Source of the DNA: Procambarus clarkii
Taxonomy: Eukaryota > Arthropoda > Malacostraca > Decapoda > Cambaridae
Reading direction: 5' to 3'
Assembly (NCBI RefSeq): GCF_040958095.1
Contig: NC_091175.1
Location: 20,329,129 to 20,393,128 of the forward strand
DNA length: 64,000 nt
A program made the translations under genes and the position numbers. The notes beneath the pieces are model-generated. The model ran no database searches and was not told where the DNA came from. It saw only the letters and a program-made list of their open reading frames with translations. Shown here piece after piece: positions 22,160 to 33,480 of this stretch; the stretch's first letter is position 1, and each line of letters starts with the position of its first letter.

Positions 22160-24196
22160 CTATTGGCCCATATTTCTTGATGCTTCTATATTGGTGCAGA
22201 GTCTTGAAGTGGGTAGAATATAGTTGTGCATTAATTGGCTGTTGATTGCTGGTGTTGACTTCTTGATGTGTAGTCCCTCACAGATATCAAGCCGCCTGCT
22301 ATCACTGTATCTATCGATGATTTCTGTGTTTTTTGTTAAGACTTCTCTGGTGATGGTCTGGTTGTGGGAAGAGATTATATGTTCTTTAATGGAGCCCTGT
22401 TGCTTATGCATCGTTAATCGCCTGGAAAGAGATGTTGTCTTGCCTATATACTGAATTCTTTGAGGCTTACAGTCCCCAAGTGGGCATTTGAAGGCATAGA
22501 TGACATTGGTCTCTTTTAAAGCGTTCTGCTTTGTGTCTGGAGAGTTTCTCATGAGTAGGTTGGCCGTTTTCTTGGTTTTATAGTAAATCGTCAATTGTAT
22601 CTTCTGATTTTTGTCTGTAGGGATAACGTTTCTATTAACAATATCTTTCAGGACCCTTTCCTCCGTTTCATGAGCTGTGGAAAAGAAGTTCCTGTAAAAT
22701 AGTCTAATAGGGGGTACAGGTGTTGTGTTAGTTGTCTCTTCAGAGGTTGCATGGCGTTTCACCTTCCTTCTTATGATGTCTTCAACGAAACCATTGGAGA
22801 AGCCGTTGTTGACTAGGACCTGCCTTACCCTACAGAGTTCTTCATCGACTTGCTTCCATCCTGAGCTGTGGCTGAGAGCACGGTCGACATAAGCGTTAAC
22901 GACACTCCTCTTGTACCTGTCTGGGCAGTCACTGTTGGCATTGAGGCACATTCCTATGTTTGTTTCCTTAGTGTAGACTGCAGTGTGGAAACCTCCGCTC
23001 CTTTCCATGACTGTTACATCTAGAAAGGGCAGCTTCCCATCCTTCTTCATTTCATAAGTGAAACGCAACACAGAATTCCGCTCAAATGTCTCCTTCAGCT
23101 CCTGCAGATGTCTGACATCAGGTACCTGTGTAAAAATGTCGTCAACATACCTGCAGTATATGGCCGGTTTCAAGTTCATGTCGACTAGGACCTTTTGTTC
23201 GATGGTACCCATGTAGAAGTTCGCAAACAGGACACCTAGGGGAGAACCCATGGCGACCCCATCTACTTGCTTATACATGTGCCCATCCGGGCTCAAAAAG
23301 GGTGCCTCTTTAGTGCAAGCTTGGAATAGTTTCCTTAGAATGTTTTCTGGTATGTCAAGAGGAGTACAGGCCGGATCACGATACACTCTGTCCGCTATCA
23401 TCCCGATTGTTTCATCCACAGGTACGTTGGTAAACAGTGATTCTACGTCCAACGAGGCTCTTATCCCTGTGGCCCGTGTTCCCCACAGTAAGTCAACAAA
23501 TTCCTTTGGAGACTTCAGGCTGAAGGCGCAAGGGACATAAGGAGTCAGCAAGCCGTTGAGTCGCTTTGCCAGTCTGTACGTGGGTGTGGGTATCTGGCTG
23601 ATGATTGGCCGAAGTGGGTTTCCAGGCTTATGTGTCTTGACATTTCCATACGCGTATCCAGGTTTATATTCCCCAATAATCTTTGGCAGGTGGAGTCCGG
23701 ATTTCTTGGCGTTCACAGTTTCGATCAATTTGTTGACCTTTGCTTTCAATTCGGCTGTAGTGTCCTTCGTTACCCTTTGGAATTTAGTTTGGTCAGAGAG
23801 AATGAGGTTCATTTTCGCCAGATATTCGCCTTTTTTAAGAATGACGTATATTGGCGACTTGTCACCTCTTCTGAAGACTATCTCCTTGTTCTCACGAAGG
23901 CTCTTAGCTGCCGCTTTGAGCTCGGGGGACAGTATGGTGCTTCTGTAGTTGCCTCGATTCTTTCCTCCTTCCGCAATAAGTTCTGCTTGTAAGGTGTCTT
24001 TGGTGGTGACCTTTTTTTGTGTGTCGAGGTCGAATATGTCGTCCAACAAGATCTCCAACTCCACTTTCCGGGCCATCTCACTTGGTCTGGACATAACGTG
24101 ACAGTTTATAACCAGATTTAGGAGAGTGACTTGGTCCTCAGTGAGGTTGATTCCTGCAAGGTTCAGGAAGCCGTCTCTCGGTCGTGGAATTGCCAT
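22160..24196 (-). CDS. Penelope-like reverse transcriptase with GIY-YIG endonuclease
   Basis: This protein copies element RNA and cuts target DNA for Penelope-type retrotransposition. The frame from the internal ATG at 24196 gives 678 residues without a stop. Reverse transcriptase motifs in order: SLDVESLFTNVPVDETI, GVAMGSPLGVLFANFYMG, then YVDD at about residues 349-352. Near the C-terminus VIYAFKC (about 563) and YIGKTTSLSRRL (about 583) form the GIY-YIG nuclease signature, followed by SIKEHI and an ICEGLHI segment. The ATG is not the natural start, because in-frame coding continues upstream to 24282 and resumes at 33481. Length matches an almost complete Penelope protein. It is the best-preserved Penelope frame here, but it is severed from its N-terminus and promoter. 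Confidence 0.9.
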   Translation of the reverse strand: MAIPRPRDGFLNLAGINLTEDQVTLLNLVINCHVMSRPSEMARKVELEILLDDIFDLDTQKKVTTKDTLQAELIAEGGKNRGNYRSTILSPELKAAAKSLRENKEIVFRRGDKSPIYVILKKGEYLAKMNLILSDQTKFQRVTKDTTAELKAKVNKLIETVNAKKSGLHLPKIIGEYKPGYAYGNVKTHKPGNPLRPIISQIPTPTYRLAKRLNGLLTPYVPCAFSLKSPKEFVDLLWGTRATGIRASLDVESLFTNVPVDETIGMIADRVYRDPACTPLDIPENILRKLFQACTKEAPFLSPDGHMYKQVDGVAMGSPLGVLFANFYMGTIEQKVLVDMNLKPAIYCRYVDDIFTQVPDVRHLQELKETFERNSVLRFTYEMKKDGKLPFLDVTVMERSGGFHTAVYTKETNIGMCLNANSDCPDRYKRSVVNAYVDRALSHSSGWKQVDEELCRVRQVLVNNGFSNGFVEDIIRRKVKRHATSEETTNTTPVPPIRLFYRNFFSTAHETEERVLKDIVNRNVIPTDKNQKIQLTIYYKTKKTANLLMRNSPDTKQNALKETNVIYAFKCPLGDCKPQRIQYIGKTTSLSRRLTMHKQQGSIKEHIISSHNQTITREVLTKNTEIIDRYSDSRRLDICEGLHIKKSTPAINSQLMHNYILPTSRLCTNIEASRNMGQ

Positions 24197-24440
24197 AGGT
24201 CCTCCACATAATGTTGTTAGTTTCTTGATTATCCTGGTTCCGATGCTGAAGTGATGTCGGTCTGCGAGGATGTCGAGGTGTTAACATAAGAACAAAGGCA
24301 ACTGCAGAAGGCCTATTGGCCCATACGAGGCAGCTCCTATTTATAACCACCCAATCCCACTCATATACATAAGAACATAAGAACATAAGAACAAAGGTAA
24401 CTGCAGAAGGCCTATTGGCCCATACGAGGCAGCTCCTATT

Positions 24441-27377
24441 CTATAACCACCCAATCCCACTCATATACTTGTCCAACCCGTGCTTGAAACAATCGAGGGA
24501 CCCCACCTCCACAATGTTACGCGGCAATTGGTTCCACAAATCAACAACCCTGTTACTGAACCAGTATTTACCCAAGTCTTTCCTAAATCTAAACTTATCC
24601 AATTTATATCCATTGTTTCGTGTTCTGTCCTGTGTTGATACTTTTAATACCCTATTAATATCCCCCCGGTTATGTCCATTCATCCACTTGTAAACCTCTA
24701 TCATGTCACCCCTAACTCTTCGCCTTTCCAGTGAATGCAACTTAAGCTTTGTTAATCTTTCTTCATATGAAAGATTTCTAATTTGGGGAATTAACTTAGT
24801 CATCCTACGCTGGACACGTTCAAGTGAATTTATATCCATTCTGTAATATGGCGACCAAAACTGAACTGCATAATCTAAATGGGGCCTAACTAGAGCAAGA
24901 TATAGCTTGAGAACCACACCAGGTGTCTTGTTACTAACGCTGCGATTAATAAATCCAAGTGTCCGATTTGCCTTATTACGAACATTTATGCATTGATCCT
25001 TTTGTTTTAAATTCTTACTAATCATAACTCCCAGATCCCTTTCGCAATCCGACTTCGCAATCACAACACCATCTAGCTCGTATCTTGTAACTCTATCATC
25101 ATTACCTAACCTCAGAACTTTACATTTATCAGCATTAAACTGCATCTGCCAATCCTTTGACCATTTCAAAACCCTATCTAGATCAACTTGAAGTGATAGT
25201 GAGTCCTCCTCCGAATTAATTTCCCTACCGATTTTCGTATCATCGGCAAATTTGCAAATGTTGCTACTCAAACCTGAATCTAAATCATTTATATATATTA
25301 TAAACAACAGAGGTCCCAGGACAGAGCCTTGAGGCACTCCACTTACAACATTTTCCCACTCTGACTTGATTCCATTTATACTAACTCTCTGTTTCCTTTG
25401 GTATAGCCATGCCCTAATCCAGCTTAATATAGCACCCCCAATACCATGAGACTCTATTTTTTTAATCAGTCTTTCATGTGGCACTGTATCAAAAGCTTTG
25501 CTAAAGTCAAGGTATACAACATCGCAATCCTTACCACTATCAACTGCCTCAACAATGCTAGAATAAAAAGATAACAAATTTGTTAAACATGAACGGCCAT
25601 TTATAAAACCATGTTGCGACTCAATTATTAATTTATGTTTTTCAAGATGAAGACGAATTTTATTTGCTATTATAGATTCGAGTAACTTTCCCACAATAGA
25701 CGTTAGGCTAATTGGTCGATAGTTAGACGCAAGTGATCTATCTCCTTTCTTAAAAACTGGTATCACATTAGCAACTTTCCAAAACTCTGGCACTCTGCCT
25801 GACTCTATTGATTTATTAAATATGGTTGACAGTGGGTCACAAAGCTCCTCTTTGCATTCTTTAAGCACCCTGGCAAACACTTCATCCGGCCCTGGGGATT
25901 TGTTTGGTTTGAGTTTTACTATTTGTTTAAGAACATCCTCCCTGGTAACTGCTAAACTCGTCAACCTGTCCTCGTCCCCACCCACATAGACTTGTTCGGC
26001 TGAAGGCATATTGTTAAGTTCCTCTTTAGTAAATACAGATACAAAATATTTATTAAAAATACTACTCATCTCTTCATCACAATCTGTTATTTGACCTGTC
26101 TCAGTTTTTAATGGACCTATCCTTTCCCTAGTCTTAGTACGATATAACTGAAAAAACCCTTTAGGATTTGTCTTTGCTTGCCCTGCTATGCGAACTTCAT
26201 AGTTTCTTTTTGCTTTCCTTATCTCTTTTTTAACATTTCTAACCAGTTGTACGAATTCCTGTTCTAAAGTGACCTCCCCATTTTTAATCCTTTTGTACCA
26301 AGCTCTCTTTTTACCTATAAGGTTCTTCAAATTCTTTGTTATCCACTTTGGGTCATTAGTATTCGATCTATTCAATTTGTATGGTATACTACGTTCCTGT
26401 GCTTTGTTTAGAATATTCTTAAATAAGTTATATATTGAATCCACATCGAAATCCCCATTTAAGTCACCTATCGCTGGGTTTCTGTCTCGCTCCAAGACCG
26501 GCCCACACCCCATACCCAAGACTTTCCAATCAATTTGACCCAAAAAATTTCTTAGGCTATTAAAATCAGCTTTTCGAAAATCTGGCACTTTAACAGAATT
26601 TTCTCCTACTGGTCTATTCCATTCTATGCTAAATCTGATTTCTTTGTGATCACTGCTCCCTAGCTCACTCCCTATTTCGATGTCATTAATTTGCGTTTCC
26701 CTGTTAGTTAACACTAAATCTAAAATATTATTTTCCCGTGTTGGTTCCTTAATGTGTTGCGTAAGAAAGCAATCGTCAATTAATTCTAGAAAATCTTCTG
26801 CTTCACTATTCCCTGTTTTGTTCAACCAGTTTATTCCGCTAAAATTAAAGTCACCCATGACATAAATACTGTTAGATCTAGATGCTCTAGATATTTCATC
26901 CCATAGATGCTTTGCTTCCATTCTGTCTAAATTTGGTGGCCTATATATTACTCCTATTATAATATTATTAGCTTTTTCGTTTAATTCAATCCAAATAGTT
27001 TCTGTGTGTGGCTCTGTTTTGATTCCCTCTTTGAGACTACATTTCAAATTGTCCCTAACATATATGGCTACTCCACCTCCTCGTCTAATATATCTATCTG
27101 TGTGAAATAGTTTAAATCCATATATTTGATATTCAGCTAATAGTTCTCTATTTTCTACATTCATCCACGTTTCGGTAAGTGCAATAATATCTATTTTTTC
27201 TGTGCAGACAAGAGCATTTAATTCGTTAATTTTATTTCTTAGACTTCTACTGTTAGTGTAATATACCCTAAGTGAATTGTTATTTTGCGGACCTTCTCTT
27301 TCCCTGATCGTTTTGCCAATTCCTTTCTCCCACAAACACATACTTTTATTACCTCCTTCCTCCAAATCAATTCCCAT
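24441..27377 (-). CDS. CR1 ORF2: endonuclease-reverse transcriptase (intact frame)
   Basis: Makes the target nick and primes reverse transcription of the element RNA. The frame from ATG 27377 to TAG 24441-24443 is about 978 residues with no stop. An apurinic-type endonuclease comes first: YYTNSRSLRNKINEL, ALTETWM, GDFNFSGINW and GSSDHKEI. The reverse transcriptase follows: NYRPISLTS, LDFSKAFDTVPHERL, SGVPQGSVLGPLLF and FADD (25239-25250, about residues 710-713). The C-terminal CR1-conserved region has the LERVQRRMTKLIPQIRNLSY and FRKDLGKYWFSNRV segments. An upstream TTG-initiated extension overlaps ORF1 and lacks support. The full-length frame suggests a recent insertion. Activity would still need a 5' UTR and ORF1, which are missing here. 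Confidence 0.92.
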   Translation of the reverse strand: MGIDLEEGGNKSMCLWEKGIGKTIREREGPQNNNSLRVYYTNSRSLRNKINELNALVCTEKIDIIALTETWMNVENRELLAEYQIYGFKLFHTDRYIRRGGGVAIYVRDNLKCSLKEGIKTEPHTETIWIELNEKANNIIIGVIYRPPNLDRMEAKHLWDEISRASRSNSIYVMGDFNFSGINWLNKTGNSEAEDFLELIDDCFLTQHIKEPTRENNILDLVLTNRETQINDIEIGSELGSSDHKEIRFSIEWNRPVGENSVKVPDFRKADFNSLRNFLGQIDWKVLGMGCGPVLERDRNPAIGDLNGDFDVDSIYNLFKNILNKAQERSIPYKLNRSNTNDPKWITKNLKNLIGKKRAWYKRIKNGEVTLEQEFVQLVRNVKKEIRKAKRNYEVRIAGQAKTNPKGFFQLYRTKTRERIGPLKTETGQITDCDEEMSSIFNKYFVSVFTKEELNNMPSAEQVYVGGDEDRLTSLAVTREDVLKQIVKLKPNKSPGPDEVFARVLKECKEELCDPLSTIFNKSIESGRVPEFWKVANVIPVFKKGDRSLASNYRPISLTSIVGKLLESIIANKIRLHLEKHKLIIESQHGFINGRSCLTNLLSFYSSIVEAVDSGKDCDVVYLDFSKAFDTVPHERLIKKIESHGIGGAILSWIRAWLYQRKQRVSINGIKSEWENVVSGVPQGSVLGPLLFIIYINDLDSGLSSNICKFADDTKIGREINSEEDSLSLQVDLDRVLKWSKDWQMQFNADKCKVLRLGNDDRVTRYELDGVVIAKSDCERDLGVMISKNLKQKDQCINVRNKANRTLGFINRSVSNKTPGVVLKLYLALVRPHLDYAVQFWSPYYRMDINSLERVQRRMTKLIPQIRNLSYEERLTKLKLHSLERRRVRGDMIEVYKWMNGHNRGDINRVLKVSTQDRTRNNGYKLDKFRFRKDLGKYWFSNRVVDLWNQLPRNIVEVGSLDCFKHGLDKYMSGIGWL

Positions 27378-27388
27378 ACCTCTATCTA

Positions 27389-27570
27389 CTAACAGTTTAA
27401 ACCCAAACAAACACCTCTAACCACTTCTTCTAACGAGTTCGCAACAGCAACAACCCCAGCTCTCGATAGATGCACCCCATCACGAGCATACATTTCATTT
27501 CTTCCATAGAAGTGTTCCCAGTTGTCTATGAAAGATATTGCATTTGATTTGCAATATCTTTCCAGCCGGG
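27389..27570 (-). pseudogene. CR1 copy A: C-terminal end of ORF1 (SGNH/esterase-like)
   Basis: About the last 55-60 codons of ORF1, ending in EEVVRGVCLGLNC, with the catalytic DGVHLS block. The N-terminal half is absent because the copy is 5'-truncated near 27570. The frame's first residues come from flanking sequence. Confidence 0.8.
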
Positions 27571-27583
27571 TATTGTACATGGG

Positions 27584-27807
27584 TACATGTCCAACCCATG
27601 CTTGAAACAATCGAGGGACCCCACCTCCACCACGTTACGCGGCAATTGGTTCCACAAATCAACAACCCTGTTACTGAACCAGTATTTACCCAAGTCTTTC
27701 CTAAATCTAAACTTATCCAATTTATACCCATTGTTTCGTGTTCTGTCTTGTGTTGATACTTTTAATACCCTATTAATATCCCCTTTGTTATGTCCATTCA
27801 CCCACTT
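27584..27807 (-). pseudogene. Middle piece of the split older CR1 (ORF2 C-terminus)
   Basis: Encodes the C-terminal KWVNGHNKGDINRVLKVSTQ and FRKDLGKYWF region with minor differences from copies A and B. It begins right after the TACAT repeat and stops at CCCACTT, where CR1 copy B begins. Its continuation is at 31435. Confidence 0.85.
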
Positions 27808-27877
27808 AAGAACATAAGAACATAAGAACAAAGGTAACTGCAGAAGGCCTATTGGCCCATACGAGGCAGCTCCTATT

Positions 27878-30814
27878 CTATAACCACCCAATCCCACTCA
27901 TATACTTGTCCAACCCGTGCTTGAAACAATCGAGGGACCCCACCTCCACAATGTTACGCGGCAATTGGTTCCACAAATCAACAACCCTGTTACTGAACCA
28001 GTATTTACCCAAGTCTTTCCTAAATCTAAACTTATCCAATTTATATCCATTGTTTCGTGTTCTGTCCTGTGTTGATACTTTTAATACCCTATTAATATCC
28101 CCCCGGTTATGTCCATTCATCCACTTGTAAACCTCTATCATGTCACCCCTAACTCTTCGCCTTTCCAGTGAATGCAACTTAAGCTTTGTTAATCTTTCTT
28201 CATATGAAAGATTTCTAATTTGGGGAATTAACTTAGTCATCCTACGCTGGACACGTTCAAGTGAATTTATATCCATTCTATAATATGGCGACCAAAACTG
28301 AACTGCATAATCTAAATGGGACCTAACTAGAGCAAGATATAGCTTGAGAACCACACCAGGTGTCTTGTTACTAACGCTGCGATTAATAAATCCAAGTGTC
28401 CGATTTGCCTTATTACGAACATTTATGCATTGATCCTTTTATTTTAAATTCTTACTAATCATAACTCCCAGATCCCTTTCGCAATCCGACTTCGCAATCA
28501 CAACACCATCTAGCTCGTATCTTGTAACTCTATCATCATTACCTAACCTCAGAACTTTACATTTATCAGCATTAAACTGCATCTGCCAATCCTTTGACCA
28601 TTTCAAAACCCTATCTAGATCAACTTGAAGTGATAGTGAGTCCTCCTCCGAATTAATTTCCCTACCGATTTTCGTATCATCGGCAAATTTGCAAATGTTG
28701 CTACTCAAACCTGAATCTAAATCATTTATATATATTATAAACAACAGAGGTCCCAGGACAGAGCCTTGAGGCACTCCACTTACAACATTTTCCCACTCTG
28801 ACTTGATTCCATTTATACTAACTCTCTGTTTCCTTTGGTATAGCCATGCCCTAATCCAGCTTAATATAGCACCCCCAATACCATGAGACTCTATTTTTTT
28901 AATCAGTCTTTCATGTGGCACTGTATCAAAAGCTTTGCTAAAGTCAAGGTATACAACATCGCAATCCTTACCACTATCAACTGCCTCAACAATGCTAGAA
29001 TAAAAAGATAACAAATTTGTTAAACATGAACGGCCATTTATAAAACCATGTTGCGACTCAATTATTAATTTATGTTTTTCAAGATGAAGACGAATTTTAT
29101 TTGCTATTATAGATTCGAGTAACTTTCCCACAATAGACGTTAGGCTAATTGGTCGATAGTTAGACGCAAGTGATCTATCTCCTTTCTTAAAAACTGGTAT
29201 CACATTAGCAACTTTCCAAAACTCTGGCACTCTGCCTGACTCTATTGATTTATTAAATATGGTTGACAGTGGGTCACAAAGCTCCTCTTTGCATTCTTTA
29301 AGCACCCTAGCAAACACTTCATCCGGCCCTGGGGATTTGTTTGGTTTGAGTTTTACTATTTGTTTAAGAACATCCTCCCTGGTAACTGCTAAACTCGTCA
29401 ACCTGTCCTCGTCCCCACCCACATAGACTTGTTCGGCTGAAGGCATATTGTTAAGTTCCTCTTTAGTAAATACAGATACAAAATATTTATTAAAAATACT
29501 ACTCATCTCTTCATCACTATCTGTTATTTGACCTGTCTCAGTTTTTAATGGACCTATCCTTTCCCTAGTCTTAGTACGATATAACTGAAAAAACCCTTTA
29601 GGATTTGTCTTTGCTTGCCCTGCTATGCGAACTTCATAGTTTCTTTTTGCTTTCCTTATCTCTTTTTTAACATTTCTAACCAGTTGTACGAATTCCTGTT
29701 CTAAAGTGACCTCCCCATTTTTAATCCTTTTGTACCAAGCTCTCTTTTTACCTATAAGGTTCTTCAAATTCTTTGTTATCCACTTTGGGTCATTAGTATA
29801 CGATCTATTCAATTTGTATGGTATACTACGTTCCTGTGCTTTGTTTAGAATATTCTTAAATAAGTTATATATTGAATCCACATCGAAATCCCCATTTAAG
29901 TCACCTATCGCTGGGTTCATGTCTCGCTCCAAGACCGGCCCACACCCCATACCCAAGCCTTTCCAATCAATTTGACCCAAAAAATTTCTTAGGCTATTAA
30001 AATCAGCTTTTCGAAAATCTGGCACTTTAACAGAATTTTCTCCTACTGGTCTATTCCATTCTATGCTAAATCTGATTTCTTTGTGATCACTGCTCCCTAG
30101 CTCACTCCCTATTTCGATGTCATTAATTTGCGTTTCCCTGTTAGTTAACACTAAATCTAAAATATTATTTTCCCGTGTTGGTTCCTTAATGTGTTGCGTA
30201 AGAAAGCAATCGTCAATTAATTCTAGAAAATCTTCTACTTCACTATTCCCTGTTTTGTTCAACCAGTTTATTCCGCTAAAATTAAAGTCACCCATGACAT
30301 AAATACTGTTAGATCTAGATGCTCTAGATATTTCATCCCATAGATGCTTTGCTTCCATTCTGTCTAAATTTGGTGGCCTATATATTACTCCTATTATAAT
30401 ATTATTAGCTTTTTCGTTTAATTCAATCCAAATAGTTTCTGTGTGTGGCTCTGTTTTGATTCCCTCTTTGAGACTACATTTCAAATTGTCCCTAACATAT
30501 ATGGCTACTCCACCTCCTCGTCTAATATATCTATCTGTGTGAAATAGTTTAAATCCATATATTTGGTATTCAGCTAATAGTTCTCTATTTTCTACATTCA
30601 TCCACGTTTCGGTAAGTGCAATAATATCTATTTTTTCTGTGCAGACAAGAGCATTTAATTCGTTAATTTTATTTCTTAGACTTCTACTGTTAGTGTAATA
30701 TACCCTAAGTGAATTGTTATTTTGCGGACCTTCTCTTTCCCTGGTCGTTTTGCCAATTCCTTTCTCCCACAAACACATACTTTTATTACCTCCTTCCTCC
30801 AAATCAATTCCCAT
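27878..30814 (-). pseudogene. CR1 copy B ORF2, interrupted by a single stop
   Basis: Nearly identical to the intact ORF2 of copy A. A G-to-A change at plus-strand 28441 turns the CAA codon after ISKNLK into TAA. This splits the frame into about 790 residues (ATG 30814 to 28439) and the C-terminal 158-residue part. All endonuclease and reverse transcriptase catalytic motifs lie upstream of the stop. Only the C-terminal CR1 region is lost. Confidence 0.9.
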
Positions 30815-30825
30815 ACCTCTATCTA

Positions 30826-31430
30826 CTAACAGTTTAAACCCAAACAAACACCTCTAACCACTTCTTCTAGCGAGTTCGCAACAGCAACAACCCCAGCTCT
30901 CGATAGATGCACCCCATCACGAGCATACATTTCATTTCTTCCATAGAAGTGTTCCCAGTTGCCTATGAAAGATATTGCATTTGATTTGCAATATCTTTCC
31001 AGCCGGCAATTGACACCAAGTGCCCTCGATATCCATTCATTTCCCACTCCCTTTCTTGGAAGAATGCCACATATGATCGGGATTCCTCCCTTGCTCCTAA
31101 CTAACTCTATGGCTGTTTTATACCTCTGAATCAGTTCCTCACTCCTGACTCGACCAACATCATTTCCTCCCACGCTAATGCAAATAATGGGATTGTTCCC
31201 ATTACCAGCCATAATATCATTCATGTTGTTTATAATATCACCAATGCCAGCTCCGGGATAGCAAACCCTTAACCTGTTCCCCCTATCTCTAGCACAAAAC
31301 GTTCTATCGAAATACCTTATCTGGGAATCTCCCACAACTAATGTTTGCTTAGGTACTTCCTTTACTTTCTGAGGGGCCTGTGCTTCCTTTCTCTTCGTTG
31401 CTTTCCCTCAACTTGTTTCCCTCCCTCGTT
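30826..31430 (-). CDS. CR1 copy B ORF1: SGNH-hydrolase/esterase-like protein (partial)
   Basis: ORF1 of several CR1 lineages carries an esterase domain of the SGNH hydrolase fold; its role in retrotransposition is not settled. All the catalytic blocks are visible: Ser in VVGDSQIRYFD, Asn in VGGNDVG, and Asp/His in DGVHLSRAG. The frame is open from the truncated edge at 31430 to the stop at 30826. An apparent GTG start at 31335 is not a real start, because coding continues upstream (KVKEVPKQTLV). The ORF2 ATG (30814) lies 12 bp after this stop, in a different frame. N-terminal residues are missing. Confidence 0.82.
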
Positions 31431-33480
31431 ACTTGTAAACCTCTATCATGTCACCCCTAACTCTTCGCCTTTCCAGTGAATGCAACTTAAGCTTTGTTAA
31501 TCTTTCTTCATATGAAAGATTTCTAATTTGGGGAATTAACTTAGTCATCCTACGCTGGACACGTTCAAGTGAATTTATATCCATTCTATAATATGGCGAC
31601 CAAAACTGAACTGCATAATCTAAATGGGACCTAACTAGAGCAAGATATAGCTTGAGAACCACACCAGGTGTCTTGTTACTAACGATGCGATTAATAAATC
31701 CCAGTGTCCGATTTGCCTTATTACGAACATTTATGCATTGATCCTTTTGTTTTAAATTCTTACTAATCATAACTCCCAGATCCCTTTCGCAATTCGACTT
31801 CGCAATCTCAACACCATCTAGCTCGTATCTTGTAACTCTATCATCATTACCTAACCTCAGAACTTTACATTTATCAGCATTAAACTGCATCTGCCAATCC
31901 TTTGACCATTTCAAAACCCTATCTAGATCAACTTGAAGTGATAGAGAGTCCTCCTCCGAATTAATTTCCCTACCGATTTTCGTATCATCGGCAAATTTGC
32001 AAATGTTGCTACTCAAACCTGAATCTAAATCATTTATATATATTATAAACAACAGAGGTCCCAGGACAGAGCCTTGAGGCACTCCACTTACAACATTTTC
32101 CCACTCTGACTTGACTCCATTTATACTAACTCTCTGTTTCCTTTGGTATAGCCATGTCCTAATCCAGCTTAATATAGCACCCCCAATACCATGAGACTCT
32201 ATCATTTTAATCAGTCTTTCATGTGGCACTGTATCAAAAGCTTTGCTAAAGTCAAGGTACACAACATCGCAATCCTTACCACTATCAACTGCCTCAACAA
32301 TGCTAGAATAAAAAGATAACAAATTTGTTAAACATGAACGGCCATTTATAAAACCATGTTGCGACTCAATTATTAATTTATGTTTTTTCAAGATGAAGAC
32401 GAATTTTATTTGCTATTATAGATTCGAGTAACTTTCCCACAATAGACGTTAGGCTAACTGGTCGATAGTTAGACGCAAGTGATCTATCTCCTTTCTTAAA
32501 AACTGGTATCACATTAGCAACTTTCCAAAACTCTGGCACTCTGCCTGACTCTATTGATTTATTAAATATGGTTGACAGTGGGTCACAAAGCTCCTCTTTG
32601 CATTCTTTAAGCACCCTGGCAAACACTTCATCCGGCCCTGGGGATTTGTTTGGTTTGAGTTTTACTATTTGTTTAAGAACATCCTCCCTGGTAACTGCTA
32701 AACTCGTCAACCTGTCCTCGTCCCCACCCACATAGACTTGTTCGGCTGAAGGCATATTGTTAAGTTCCTCTTTAGTAAATACAGATACAAAATATTTATT
32801 AAAAATACTACTCATCTCTTCATCACTATCTGTTATTTGACCTGTCTCAGTTTTTAATGGACCTATCCTTTCCCTAGTCTTAGTACGATATAACTGAAAA
32901 AAAAACTTTAGGATTTGTCTTTGCTTGCCCTGCTATGCGAACTTCATAGTTTCTTTTTGCTTTCCTTATCTCTTTTTTAACATTTCTAACCAGTTGTACG
33001 AATTCCTGTTCTAAAGTGACCTCCCCATTTTTAATCCTTTTGTACCAAGCTCCCTTTTTACCTATAAGGTTCTTCAAATTCTTTGTTATCCACTTTGGGT
33101 CATTAGTATTCGATCTATTCAATTTGTATGGTATACTACGTTCCTGTGCTTTGTTTAGAATATTCTTAAATAAGTTATATATTGAATCCACATCGAAATC
33201 CCCATTTACGTCACCTATCGCTGGGTTCATGTCTCGCTCCAAGACCGGCCCCCACCCCATACCCAAGACTTTCCAATCAATTTGACCCAGAGAATTTCTT
33301 AGGCTATTAAAATCAGCTTTTCGAAAATCTGGCACTTTAACAGAATTTTCTCCTACAGGTCTATTCCATTCTATGCTAAATCTGATTTCTTTGTGATCAC
33401 TGTTCCCTAGCTCACTCCCTATTTCGATGTCATTAATTTGTGTTTCCCTGTTAGTTAACACTAAATCTAAAATATTATTA
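31431..33480 (-). pseudogene. Older CR1: reverse transcriptase/endonuclease piece, frameshifted
   Basis: Colinear with copy A from the end of ORF2 to the middle of the endonuclease. One extra T near 32386 (GTTTTTTCAAG versus GTTTTTCAAG) and a change in the A-run near 32898-32908 break the frame into three: 31429-32391, 32378-32815 and 32880-33480. FADD, GVPQGSVL and FDTVPHERL are retained. The 5' boundary at 33480 fuses to Penelope sequence. Confidence 0.88.

Larger units (their letters stand above)
24371..27583 (-). mobile_element. CR1 LINE, copy A (ORF2 intact)
   Basis: The sense-strand 3' end carries TTCTTATG octamer repeats (ATAAGAAC on the plus strand, 24369-24392), the hallmark short terminal repeat of CR1 elements. 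The 3' UTR of about 60 bp is followed by a complete ORF2 and the last about 55 codons of ORF1. The 5' end is truncated near 27570. TACAT occurs at 24366-24370 and at 27584-27588, consistent with a 5-bp target duplication in the older CR1. Confidence 0.88.
27808..31430 (-). mobile_element. CR1 LINE, copy B (one nonsense mutation, partial ORF1)
   Basis: Begins on the plus strand with the AAGAACATAAGAACATAAG octamer tail, contains the 3' UTR, ORF2 and about 200 codons of ORF1, and is 5'-truncated at 31430. ACTT occurs at 27804-27807 and 31431-31434 on either side, a short target duplication. The flanks rejoin to the older CR1 (CCCACTT plus GTAAACC). Confidence 0.87.
24283..33480 (-). mobile_element. 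Older CR1 LINE (host copy), now in three pieces
   Basis: Three colinear fragments of one CR1 element: 24283-24370 (3' UTR), 27584-27807 (last about 75 codons) and 31431-33480 (reverse transcriptase region to the endonuclease). Fragment edges abut exactly in a full-length copy. The TACAT and ACTT repeats at the gaps are the target duplications of the two younger CR1 copies that separate them. The copy is itself 5'-truncated at 33480, inside the endonuclease region, and is flanked by GTGTT from the Penelope target. Confidence 0.85.

Noticed and set aside
24441-27410. ORF2 start at 27410
   Set aside because: That codon is TTG and lies inside ORF1. The first ATG in frame is 27377, 12 bp after the ORF1 stop.
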